From Lutibacter sp. HS1-25 (lineage in GTDB: Bacteria; Bacteroidota; Bacteroidia; Flavobacteriales; Flavobacteriaceae), in contig NZ_RHLN01000136.1 in the NCBI RefSeq assembly GCF_004121075.1, positions 1-61,964 on the forward strand: DNA of 61,964 nucleotides, read 5' to 3'. Below, piece by piece: positions 33,735 through 43,400 of the stretch; the first letter of the stretch is position 1; each line of letters opens with the position of its first letter. Under the pieces are notes generated by a model. That model had not been told where the DNA came from. It did not search any database and was given only the letters and a program-made list of their open reading frames with translations. Made by a program: the position numbers and the translations under genes.

Positions 33735-35345
33735 TTAATCAACCCTAAACCAATCAATATCAACACTTCCTGCATCATTAATTACGCCTTCCCTAAGAGC
33801 TAAAAAGCCCATTTTTGCACCAATCCATTTTCCTTCTCGAGCTGTAAAATCAGAGCCAATTTGCTTGAATTTTTTTCCATTTTCACTAAAAAAGAATTCA
33901 CAAATACCTCCTTTTTTTACTTTTAGCTGTAAATAGAATGTGTTATCTTTTATTTTTATTGAATTACTTTCTTTTTCAATACCATTTTTATCGGCATTTT
34001 TACATATAACTTGAGATACAAAAAGTTCATTGTTCAACTGCTGAACTTTAAGGTAGCTATAATCTAACCCCATAATTAACAGTCCTGTTTGTTCTTTATT
34101 AAAACGAGCATTGAAAGTTAGTTTTGCGGTTGCTGTAAATTCTTCCGCAGGAAATTTTTGCAATAATAAATTAGGAACATCGTATAAATTTTTAGCTTTT
34201 TCTGGAATAGGACGGCAATACATTGTATAATGCCCCATACTTGTTGGAAAACCCCAGTATACTTGTGGATTTGCATGCCATTGCCATTGTAAGCTAAGTT
34301 TTGTATTGTTAAATTCATCAGAATCTTGAGGTGTTGAAATAGGGTAGGGCTTTCCTACATTTGGTTTTTTATAAACAGCAACAGGTTCTCCACTTCCATT
34401 TCCATCTTTATCATTTCCAATAACAGGCCAATCATTTACCCATTTCATGGGTTGTAAATGCACAATTCGTCCGTAAGCACCTTTGTCTTGAAAATGAAAA
34501 AACCAATCTTCACCTGTTTGCGTTTGCACCCAAGCGCCTTGATGAGGTCCGTTAACCTCCGTTTTTCCTTGTTCTAAAACCTTTTTCTTTTCGTAAGGAC
34601 CATAAATATTTTTAGCTCTTAGCACCGTTTGCCAACCTGTAGAAACGCCACCTGCAGGTGCAAAAATGTAGTAATAACCGTTGTACTTATAAAATTTAGG
34701 ACCCTCAATTGTTGATTCGTTTAAATGCCCATCAATAAGCATTACCTCATCGTTATTAGCAATTGTACCTTCTTGGTTCATTGTGCAAACTACTAACAAA
34801 CTTTTAATTCCGGCTCTGCTTCCAGCAAATGCATAAGCTAAATATACTTTACCATCATTGTCCCAAAGTGGAGTAGGATCAATAATTCCCTTTCCTTCTT
34901 TCACTAAAATTGGTTCAGACCAAATTCCTTTAGGGTCTTTTGTCTTTACCATATAAATTCCATAATCTGGGTCAGGGTAATAAATATAAAATTCATTGTT
35001 ATGATATCTTATACAAGGTGCCCAAACACCATTTCCGTGTTGTGGTTTGTCAAATACATCAAATGGAGGTTGTTTTTGAAGCGCATAATTTATCAAATTC
35101 CAATTAACCATATCTTTTGAATGCAATATAGGTAAACCCGGAACGCAGTTAAATGATGAGGCTGTCATATAATAATCATCTCCAACTCTTATCACATCTG
35201 GATCAGAATAGTCTGCGTGAATGATTGGATTTTTATAAGTTCCATCTCCATTATCTGCAACCCAAACTTTTGAAATAGTAGTTGTTTGTTGCGCAACTAA
35301 ATAGCTAAAACTTGATAAAAACAATATGACACTAAATTTTCTCAT
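33735..35345 (-). CDS. GH43 family glycosidase (arabinofuranosidase/xylosidase type)
   Basis: A 536-residue exported enzyme from ATG 35345 (an upstream Met at 35372 would hide the signal peptide). The five-bladed propeller (~25-330) has NPIIHADYSDPDVI (base Asp), GIIDPTPLWDNDGKVYLAYA (pKa-modulating Asp) and ESTIEGPKFYKYNGYYYIF (acid Glu). A C-terminal concanavalin-like sandwich (~345-536) follows (DSDEFNNTKLSLQWQWHANP). The layout fits GH43 subfamily 12-like proteins found in pectin loci. It probably trims arabinose or xylose side chains before GH105 and the lyases act. Confidence 0.88.
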   Translation of the reverse strand: MRKFSVILFLSSFSYLVAQQTTTISKVWVADNGDGTYKNPIIHADYSDPDVIRVGDDYYMTASSFNCVPGLPILHSKDMVNWNLINYALQKQPPFDVFDKPQHGNGVWAPCIRYHNNEFYIYYPDPDYGIYMVKTKDPKGIWSEPILVKEGKGIIDPTPLWDNDGKVYLAYAFAGSRAGIKSLLVVCTMNQEGTIANNDEVMLIDGHLNESTIEGPKFYKYNGYYYIFAPAGGVSTGWQTVLRAKNIYGPYEKKKVLEQGKTEVNGPHQGAWVQTQTGEDWFFHFQDKGAYGRIVHLQPMKWVNDWPVIGNDKDGNGSGEPVAVYKKPNVGKPYPISTPQDSDEFNNTKLSLQWQWHANPQVYWGFPTSMGHYTMYCRPIPEKAKNLYDVPNLLLQKFPAEEFTATAKLTFNARFNKEQTGLLIMGLDYSYLKVQQLNNELFVSQVICKNADKNGIEKESNSIKIKDNTFYLQLKVKKGGICEFFFSENGKKFKQIGSDFTAREGKWIGAKMGFLALREGVINDAGSVDIDWFRVD

Positions 35346-35389
35346 AAGTTGATTGCGTTTAAAAACACCCAATGGTTTTAATTGATAAA

Positions 35390-36634
35390 TTATTTGTTTA
35401 ACTCAAGACTAGCCATAATAAAAGGACCTGTTCCTTTTGGATCGTTAGAACGAATAATTTCGTTCACGTAATATTCATAAGATCCATCTCTATATGGATC
35501 ACCACCTAAACCGGCAACACCGCAACATTTATTAAGATTTACAACGCCATTTTCTTCAACAGAAATTAAATTATCAATAAGTCCTTTGTATCCTTTTTCT
35601 GCTACTGTTAAATATTTAGCATCTAAATAGCCTTTTTTAGCACTTTTTGCGAAAGTGTAAACAAACATTGCTGTACCAGTAGCTTCTAAATAATTACCTT
35701 CTCTATTACCTTGATCTAACACTTGATACCACAAACCTGTTTCATGCTGTACTGCGGTTATTGCTTCTGCATACTGATTTAAATAGGTTATAATTCTTTC
35801 TCTTCCTGAATGATTTTCAGGTAAAAAATCTAAAACATCAACCATTGCCATTCCGTACCAGCCCATTCCTCTTGACCAAAAATGTTGAGAATTTCCAGTT
35901 TCTTTATTTGCCCATCTTTGCTCTTTACTTTCATCCCAACCGTGATAAAGAAGTCCAGTTTTTTCATCACGACTATGTTTTTGAATTAAATCGAATTGAA
36001 GTACAACATCATCAAATATTTTTTGAGCCTTATCAGCATCATCTATAAAATCTACTGCATATTTTGTATGAAAAGGCTCTGCCATATACAATCCGTCTAA
36101 CCACATTTGGTTTGGATATACTTTTTTATGCCAATAACCACCATCTGAAGTTTTAGGTTGTGTTTCCATTTGACTATTTAAAGTTTCCATAGCTTTTAAA
36201 AACCGTTCTTCTTTTGTTTTAGAATACAAATACAACAAAACATCTCCAGATTTAATCATATCCAGATTTTGGTTTGATAATTTATAGGTTTTTATATTTC
36301 CAGCACTATCAATCATTTCATCAGCATATTCGTATATGTAATTGTAAATTTTTGGATTGTTAGTTTGTTCATAAACTCTTGCTGCTGCACTTAAAACAAG
36401 TCCGTTTGTATAACTCCATTTTGGAGTATCTCTAAAATCTAACAAAGAGGCTTTTGGAAAACGATGAATTTCTGAAAGAATCATTCTTTCAGACCATTTT
36501 AAGGTATCTGAAATTTCTTTTTCTTTAACTATTTCAGCTTCATTAACTTCCTTTTTTTCATTTTTGCAACTGCTTAATAAGACTGTAACAAAAAGCGTAA
36601 AAACAACTACCAGTATTTTTTTTAATACAATCAT
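35390..36634 (-). CDS. GH105 unsaturated rhamnogalacturonyl/galacturonyl hydrolase
   Basis: A 414-residue lipoprotein (lipobox LLSSC, Cys23), so probably periplasmic or membrane-bound. The alpha/alpha-barrel carries WSYTNGLVLSAAARVYE, MWLDGLYMAEPF (Asp), QHFWSRGMGWYGMAMVDVL and the Gly-rich GVAGLGGDPYRDGSYEYYVN end. The enzyme removes the unsaturated uronic acid left at the non-reducing end by pectate and rhamnogalacturonan lyases. It starts 4 bases after the DUF4861 gene. Confidence 0.9.
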   Translation of the reverse strand: MIVLKKILVVVFTLFVTVLLSSCKNEKKEVNEAEIVKEKEISDTLKWSERMILSEIHRFPKASLLDFRDTPKWSYTNGLVLSAAARVYEQTNNPKIYNYIYEYADEMIDSAGNIKTYKLSNQNLDMIKSGDVLLYLYSKTKEERFLKAMETLNSQMETQPKTSDGGYWHKKVYPNQMWLDGLYMAEPFHTKYAVDFIDDADKAQKIFDDVVLQFDLIQKHSRDEKTGLLYHGWDESKEQRWANKETGNSQHFWSRGMGWYGMAMVDVLDFLPENHSGRERIITYLNQYAEAITAVQHETGLWYQVLDQGNREGNYLEATGTAMFVYTFAKSAKKGYLDAKYLTVAEKGYKGLIDNLISVEENGVVNLNKCCGVAGLGGDPYRDGSYEYYVNEIIRSNDPKGTGPFIMASLELNK

Positions 36635-36638
36635 GATG

Positions 36639-37643
36639 TTATAATTTATTATTGTTATTCAATTCTGTTAATAATTTATCTAAATAAGATAAAAATTCAA
36701 CTTCAGTTTTAATTCCTTTAACTTCTTGTTCCCAAGCTGCTAAAAAATAAAAAGAAATTTCATTTGTGGTAGGTTTAAAAAGTAACAAATGATCGTGTTC
36801 CCAATCTGTAACTTCTTTAACCGTTTCAACTTTATAAAATATTGCCATTCCAAGATTATCAGGAACTTTAGCCAACGTTTGTTTACCGTAAGTAGCAATA
36901 TATCCCCATTGTTTATTTTCACTTTCTTTAGTAAAGTAATTTACACCGTGTTTTACAATTCCTGTACAAATACCTTCAATTTTTTTTGAAGGAGTAATAC
37001 TGTGTTTTGTATAACGCACATTTGGAGTTATTGATAAAACCTGATGTAAATCTATTGTGTCATTTGCAGTATTCCAACCATAATAATCTACTATAACAGT
37101 TGATTTATCTGGCGTATTTTCAACTTTAGCAAAAGTAGAATCTACGTTTTTAAAATGTAATACTTCGTTATTTGAAAATCTTCCAATTGAGCCTATACCT
37201 AAACCTTTTCCGGCTTTTAAAATATCCATTCCCCAATCGCTTTTTTCGTGGTACGAATCAAAACCATCTTGACCTACTTTTGAAAGAATCATATCTTCAG
37301 TAACTTTTCCAAAAATATCAATACAATTTCTCCAGTCTAAATACATTCTGTATGCAACTTTATTGCTTTCCCATCCTGGGCCTTCGTATCTAATAAACCA
37401 AGAATGGTCTGTATGTTGTGCAGGTACTTTTAGTTCTGTTACGTTTTTAAAAGTTCCATCAATATATTCTCTTCCTTCCCAATGCCCACCTTCTTTAATA
37501 GATAATTCGGCATAGGTTTTGGCAGTTTCCATATTGTAAACTGCTTCTGGAATTACAACTTCAACTGCTTCTTTTTTTTCTTGATTTTTACAAGAAATAA
37601 AGCTAATTAATAATAAAACTAGTGTAAATTTTAATGTTTTCAT
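36639..37643 (-). CDS. DUF4861 family lipoprotein
   Basis: A 334-residue lipoprotein (LISFISC, Cys18) of the DUF4861 family, commonly found in pectin loci of Bacteroidota. Visible blocks are EGGHWEGREYIDGTFKNV, HDHSWFIRYEGPGWESNKVA-like HTDHSWFIRYEGPGWESN, AYRMYLDWRNCIDIFGK and WGMDILKAGKGLGIGS. No catalytic role is established to my knowledge. Its position before GH105 and the conserved Trp/Tyr/Arg content suggest binding or processing of a uronic-acid oligomer. The gene lies 25 bases after the esterase gene at 37669-38619. Confidence 0.8.
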   Translation of the reverse strand: MKTLKFTLVLLLISFISCKNQEKKEAVEVVIPEAVYNMETAKTYAELSIKEGGHWEGREYIDGTFKNVTELKVPAQHTDHSWFIRYEGPGWESNKVAYRMYLDWRNCIDIFGKVTEDMILSKVGQDGFDSYHEKSDWGMDILKAGKGLGIGSIGRFSNNEVLHFKNVDSTFAKVENTPDKSTVIVDYYGWNTANDTIDLHQVLSITPNVRYTKHSITPSKKIEGICTGIVKHGVNYFTKESENKQWGYIATYGKQTLAKVPDNLGMAIFYKVETVKEVTDWEHDHLLLFKPTTNEISFYFLAAWEQEVKGIKTEVEFLSYLDKLLTELNNNNKL

Positions 37644-37668
37644 CTTGCTTATGAATTATGAAATAATT

Positions 37669-38619
37669 TTAATGATTTTTGAATATTTTGTCTAAAAAAT
37701 GAATAATGTATGTTGATGTTTCTTCAAACCAAGGGTGAAATAACCAAAAGGAATGAGGTGTGTTTTCTATAATTTTTTTTTGATGATAAATGCCATACTG
37801 ATCTAAAATTTTCACCATGTCATTATTTCCTGCCAAAAATCGGGGGTATTGACTTCCAATAAATAATATTGGCGGTGTGTTTTTATTGGTATGTGTTAAT
37901 GCTGATGCTTGCAACCAAGTAGTTAATTTTTCTTGTGAATTTCCGCCTAACCATTTACCTGCCACTTCGCCTTCAAACGAGTCGGGATGTTTAAAAGCGA
38001 TCACTCCATCTATATCAACAATAGCCCGTACAGCAGACGATTCAGTATAATTACTATCAGCATTTTCAAAGGCTAGATTGTTATTTGTTGTGCCAATTAA
38101 AGCGGCCATTTGACCACCAGATGAACATCCTAAAATAGCTACTTTTGTAGGGTCAATATTAAATTTTATTGCATTGGATTTTATGAATTGAATGGCATTT
38201 TTCACATCGTAAATACCTACAGGATAAATTGCTTCTGGAGACAATCGGTATTCAACTGTAAAACAAGTATACCCCTTTGAAGCAATTTTTTGTGCTAAAG
38301 GCTCCATAAGAGATTTGTTTCCAGATTTCCACCCACCGCCATGAATTAAAATAACGGCAGGTGAATCTGTTTTACTAGTATTTAAAAAAGCGTCAATATG
38401 TAATTTTCGCTCACCAATTTCTTTATAAACAATCGCTCTTTTTTCACTAACATTTTGATATGTTTGCGATGTTATAATTTTAATTTGAGGGTACTTTTTT
38501 ATTAATTTATTATAAGTGCTATTTACCGTATAAGATGTGTCAATAGGATAATTTATTTGTGAAAAAATAGTATTTGAACACAAAATAAAAACAATCAATA
38601 TGCGCTTAGTAACCTTCAC
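37669..38619 (-). CDS. Alpha/beta-hydrolase, BD-FAE-type esterase
   Basis: A 316-residue exported esterase with a signal peptide (MKVTKRILIVFILCSNTIFS). The hydrolase core has VILIHGGGWKSGN (oxyanion hole), GCSSGGQMAA (Ser elbow) and the late His in NTPHSFWLF. Family members deacylate plant polysaccharides (feruloyl or acetyl esters). It is the second esterase of this class in the operon; the other is at 28371-29309, suggesting different ester types. The gene lies 15 bases after the PL9 gene. The substrate is inferred from the pectin context. Confidence 0.85.
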   Translation of the reverse strand: MKVTKRILIVFILCSNTIFSQINYPIDTSYTVNSTYNKLIKKYPQIKIITSQTYQNVSEKRAIVYKEIGERKLHIDAFLNTSKTDSPAVILIHGGGWKSGNKSLMEPLAQKIASKGYTCFTVEYRLSPEAIYPVGIYDVKNAIQFIKSNAIKFNIDPTKVAILGCSSGGQMAALIGTTNNNLAFENADSNYTESSAVRAIVDIDGVIAFKHPDSFEGEVAGKWLGGNSQEKLTTWLQASALTHTNKNTPPILFIGSQYPRFLAGNNDMVKILDQYGIYHQKKIIENTPHSFWLFHPWFEETSTYIIHFLDKIFKNH

Positions 38620-38634
38620 TTAAATATAAAATTA

Positions 38635-40488
38635 TTAATATTCAAAAGCACCTAAATCTGGAGCAGAGCCATTAAATGGCAATCCTACATTTACACCTTT
38701 ATCAATTAAATCGCTATCAGCTTTTAAATGAAAAAAGGTGATATCTGGTAAGCTTCCATCAGCTTTTCTGGCTGAAGATAATTCACTATAATTGATACTT
38801 TTAAAATCATCAGCAGTAACAATAATTCCATCTTGCCAGCTGTTATTTGTAACATCTAAAATGGTACCACCTAAGCTACCAAATTCTCCTAAAGTATTGC
38901 TATTTTTAATAATTAGCTTTTCTGCAGGATTGGTATTGCTAAAAGAGTAATTTTTACCATTTTGATAAGCCGAACTGTTGTAAATTGTAATATTTCCTCG
39001 GTTGCTATTGTGATCAAAACCATCGTGTGTATTGCCAACAGCTATACAATTTGTATAAACTGCATTGTGTTTCAATAATTTATCATCACTACCACCTGTT
39101 TTAAATCCGTTACCATCACCAGCTCCAACACTTCCATTTTTTAAATATCCGTTTTTAAATGCCCAACAGTTTTCGTAAGTTGTTGTAATATTATCGTTTC
39201 CTCTTAAATAGCCATCCCAACCATCATCAAGATTTTGCCAAGCTCTGCATCCAATAAATTTGTTACCTGTACCAGCATCTAATTTACAAGCAAAACCATC
39301 GGCGTTTTCTAAAGTAGAATCTGCATTAAAAAAAGAATCACAGTTTAAAACGGTATTATTTGCACCTCCATTGCTAATTTGAAGACCTGTATCTGCGTTT
39401 TCACTAAAGGTACAAAATTCAATTAAGTTACTATTTCCAGACACATACATTCCGTTATCACCAGCGCCAAAAACATCAATACCTTTAATGTACCAAAAAT
39501 TACCATTTAATTCGATTCCTCTATTTGAAGAATTTTCGCTCATTGAAGAAAAATTAAATTTAGGTCTTGTTTCATCATCTGGATATGCCAATAAAGATAT
39601 TACATAAGATGCACTTCCACTTTGTTCTATTTTTATAGTTGAGTTAAAAATATATTCACCTCCTCTTACATAAATTTTTTCACCAAGAGTAGCTCCAGCA
39701 ATCGCATCTAATATTTCGGCAGAAGTACTTACTACTTTACCGTCTATAATTGATGAGTCTGTATCTCCTGTTTTAAAAGTATACGTTGCGCTTATAGCGG
39801 TATTAACACCATCACTTACTTCAACATGCCAAAAATAAATAGTGTTTTGTTCAACTTCAATATCAATGGTTGTTTCTTTTAAATTTAACCATTCTTCTTT
39901 AGGAGTTTGATTGCCATCAACAGTATCTAAAAATAAGTTGTAACTTAATACATCTCCATCAGCATCTTTACTTTCACTTAACCATTCAAAAGTAACTTTG
40001 CCATCAACTGGTTTTACTGTAGCTCCCGAAAAAGGACTTGCAAGTGTTGCAGGAAAAGGAACATTGTTAGAATCCCCGTCGCCTGTAATATAAAATTTCC
40101 AAACATCAGATTGTGTAATAATATCTCCTGAATTTCTTGAAGAAACCATCCACGAATATGGGTAACCTCTTAAAAGCCTTACAACTGTTGTATTTGTTGG
40201 TACACCTACATTAAGGGTAACTTGCTCTGTAATTAGGTTTACAATTTTAACATCATACTTTTCAGTATTGGCAGATGCTTCCCAACTAAGCGTAACAGCT
40301 GCATTATTATCTATAATATCACCTAATTCACATTCTTGATTGTTGATAGGTAAGGTTAATACAGCCTTACCTGGAGTACCGCTGTAGGTAGGAATACCAT
40401 CGTCGTCACTTGAACACGAAAATAGGAATGCACTGGCTATAAAAACCAAAATTGCTTTTAAATTTATGATGTGTTTTATGGTTTTCAT
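38635..40488 (-). CDS. Pectate lyase (PL9-type), surface lipoprotein
   Basis: A 617-residue lipoprotein (FLFSCSSDDD, Cys25). Two N-terminal fibronectin-like domains (~35-240) precede a right-handed beta-helix (~250-617) of family PL9, with ADGFACKLDAGTGNKFIGCR, AWQNLDDGWDGYLRGN, GDGNGFKTGG, and THDGFDHNSNRGNITIYNSS. The conserved Asp/Lys residues of this family bind Ca2+ and abstract the proton from polygalacturonate. The Asp-rich tail after the lipid Cys suggests export to the cell surface. It starts 2 bases after the giant pectinesterase stop, so they are cotranscribed. Confidence 0.88.
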   Translation of the reverse strand: MKTIKHIINLKAILVFIASAFLFSCSSDDDGIPTYSGTPGKAVLTLPINNQECELGDIIDNNAAVTLSWEASANTEKYDVKIVNLITEQVTLNVGVPTNTTVVRLLRGYPYSWMVSSRNSGDIITQSDVWKFYITGDGDSNNVPFPATLASPFSGATVKPVDGKVTFEWLSESKDADGDVLSYNLFLDTVDGNQTPKEEWLNLKETTIDIEVEQNTIYFWHVEVSDGVNTAISATYTFKTGDTDSSIIDGKVVSTSAEILDAIAGATLGEKIYVRGGEYIFNSTIKIEQSGSASYVISLLAYPDDETRPKFNFSSMSENSSNRGIELNGNFWYIKGIDVFGAGDNGMYVSGNSNLIEFCTFSENADTGLQISNGGANNTVLNCDSFFNADSTLENADGFACKLDAGTGNKFIGCRAWQNLDDGWDGYLRGNDNITTTYENCWAFKNGYLKNGSVGAGDGNGFKTGGSDDKLLKHNAVYTNCIAVGNTHDGFDHNSNRGNITIYNSSAYQNGKNYSFSNTNPAEKLIIKNSNTLGEFGSLGGTILDVTNNSWQDGIIVTADDFKSINYSELSSARKADGSLPDITFFHLKADSDLIDKGVNVGLPFNGSAPDLGAFEY

Positions 40489-40490
40489 AA

Positions 40491-43400
40491 TTAATTATTT
40501 TTAACGATTTTAATTGATTTACTAACAGTTTCCGAATTGATTGATAACACGTAGATGCCATTTTGGAAATTTGATAAATCAAGATTTATTTCTCTATTTG
40601 AAGATACATCTTTGGTGTTGGTTAAGTATAATCTTCCTTGAAGATCATATAATGAAACCGTTGCTTTTTTATCTGATCCATTTACATAAACGCGAAGATT
40701 TCCTTTTGTTGGATTTGGATAAACTGTAATTTCTTCTGAAATAAATATGTTTTCTGAAAATTTACCTTGACAATCTGAATCTGTTGTAATTTCAATAGAA
40801 TTTTGCCCAGCAACTAAATCAATTATTACAGATGATTGAGTAGTTGTTGTAATTTTACCATTGTGATTTATATTATAATTTTTTGCACCTAATAAAGATA
40901 CTGTTGTGGTTTTATGATCCAAATCTGTTTTAGCATAAGCCGATAATGGAGTAGGACCTTCAATAATTACATTAAAGCATCGTTGGTAATTTTCTTTACC
41001 TTCAATAGTGATACAAAGTTTGTACGTTCCACTGTTTAGACCATCAATCACTTGCGCAAATTCATTAGTTGAAGAAAGGGTTGCAGATTTTGTGGTTTCC
41101 GACCCAGAAACTTCAATGTTGTAAGTGTAGTCCTTGTTTGAAGCGCTAATATCTATAGCTCCATTGTTTCCGCCATTACAAGAACTAGCTGTAGTTATGA
41201 TGCTAAAATTATTAGCAGGAAGTTCAAATATTTCACATCCAAAAACATCAATAACAGCACCTATGGTAGAATTTGGACATTGATCTTCGCTATCTACAAT
41301 ACCATCTAAATCACTATCGTCACATACATCACCAATACCATCATTATCCATATCTGCTTGATCTGGATTGTAGGTATCTACACAGTTGTCGATTGAGTCT
41401 GAGATACCATCATTGTCAGAATCTTCACCCGCTATCAATTCAGGAATTGGATCCCAATCGTCATTTCCTTTGGTGAAATTGAAGGTGGTTATTTCTGTAC
41501 CATCTTTAAGTGTTGGTGCAGTTAATACCGTTGACCAAGAAGCACGATTGCCCGAATTGTTTTCATTTGAACTTTCTTTAGTTCCGTATTCATACATCAT
41601 AGATGATTCTCCACCTAAGGTGTTTTTCCAAGCTTCAGGCTCAATTAAAGATTTTCCTTCATAACCAGTATATGTTGAAACATCAATATTGGTATTGTAA
41701 AATACAACTTCGCTTGTTGTTGCTTGCCAAGGTCTCCCAAAAAATCCTGGTTTAGCGCCTTGTGTCGATGCTGTATTTACACCTGGAATTGTTGAAATCA
41801 CATTACATTCGTACATTAAAAAACCTCTTCCGCTTCCTTGTTGAGCTGCAGTAATATAAGCGGCATCTCCACTTGTATCACTTGTATTCAATACAAAATC
41901 TGACTGATAGAACACAGCTGTCATACCACCAAAAATGTAGTCAACAGCACCCATCATAGCTCCTTTGTAAGCTACCAATCTTGAGTTTGAACCTCCATAA
42001 AAAGAATCTTGTCTGCCAACAATTCTACATTTGTTTAAAATTACTTTGTCTGTACCGTTTGCAATACCAATTGCAGCAGCACGTTCTACAAAACTTCTAT
42101 TTTGAACTGACGTATTGCCATAATCCGTTGGACGAACGCCTTTATTTCCACTTCCTAAAACAACAATATCTTCTGATTCTTTTTTAGAAATATATTGGTT
42201 ATAAGAATTTTCAATAATAATGTCTTCAGCAATAAATCCATTACTTCTAACAACCAGCGTTGCATTCCAGTACGATGCATTTGTTGTTCCAGATACATTG
42301 GTATATTGTTGGTATCCATTTGCTTTGTTAACAGCTAATGCTTCTGCATTCCATTTGTTATCAGTTCCCTGACTAAAATAGTTGTACCCATATCCATAAT
42401 AAGAAGTAATACGCACTGCATTGTTTGCAATATCCACTCCGTTATTTGTTAATTCGATACTTGGTTCACGAGCAGCATTTTTTAAAGTAATATTAGGATT
42501 GTCAATTACAACCATTTCCTCATAATTACCAGCATCAATTAAAACAGTAACGCGCTCATTATTTGGTCTATCCATTTGAGAAATAGCCTTAAGAGCAGCA
42601 TTAATTGTTTGGAAATTTTTATCAACTCCAACAGTTAATTCTGGACTATAATCAACCACTTTAGCTATTGCAATATTGGTAATATAGGTAGCACCAATAA
42701 TTGTTATTTTAGCTGTACCTGCGGTAGTACCTGTAAAAGCATATTCAGTAGTTTCAAACTGCGAAGTGCTTCCGCTGGTTGTAGTAATTGCGTCTCCACC
42801 ATCAATAGAAAAATTAGCAGCGTAATAGTACGTTACAATCATTTTTTCTCCTGGTTGAAGTGGCACATTTATTTCTCCACCTGCAGCACAAGATAAGTGA
42901 CCTTTAGCTATTTCATTTTTAATGGCACCTGCGGTACCTGTAAATGAAAGTCCTTTATAAAATAAAGTACTTGTTGAAATAACTTTATCATTAAACGGCC
43001 AATTTGTAACCGGATTAAAATTTAATGTTTTATTAGCTATAGCGCCATTAATTTCTAAGTTTGAAGTCAAAGCAAGTGCAATAGGGTATTCATCTAAACC
43101 ATCAACTTTAACCGTATAAGTACCATCTCTTAAAGCAACAGTATTTATATCACTAAAAGTATAACTATAATTAGTTTCATTTAAGTTAGAAAACAACAAT
43201 GATAGTTTGCCTTTTTGTTCAGCATCTAAACCTGGTGTTTCTATAGTAACCGCATAAGTTGGTTTATTTGTAAAAACAATTTCAGCAGTAGTATCACTAT
43301 TTGGAATTGTAATTTTGTTTTCAGGAATAAAATAATCGTCTATACCTTCTGAAGAAATGATATATTCAATAGTTGGTTCTAATTGAACTTTATAAGTTGC

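Noticed and set aside
41273-41476. Plus-strand frame rich in His/Tyr/Leu
   Set aside because: It is the antisense shadow of the Asp-rich thrombospondin repeats in the giant pectinesterase.
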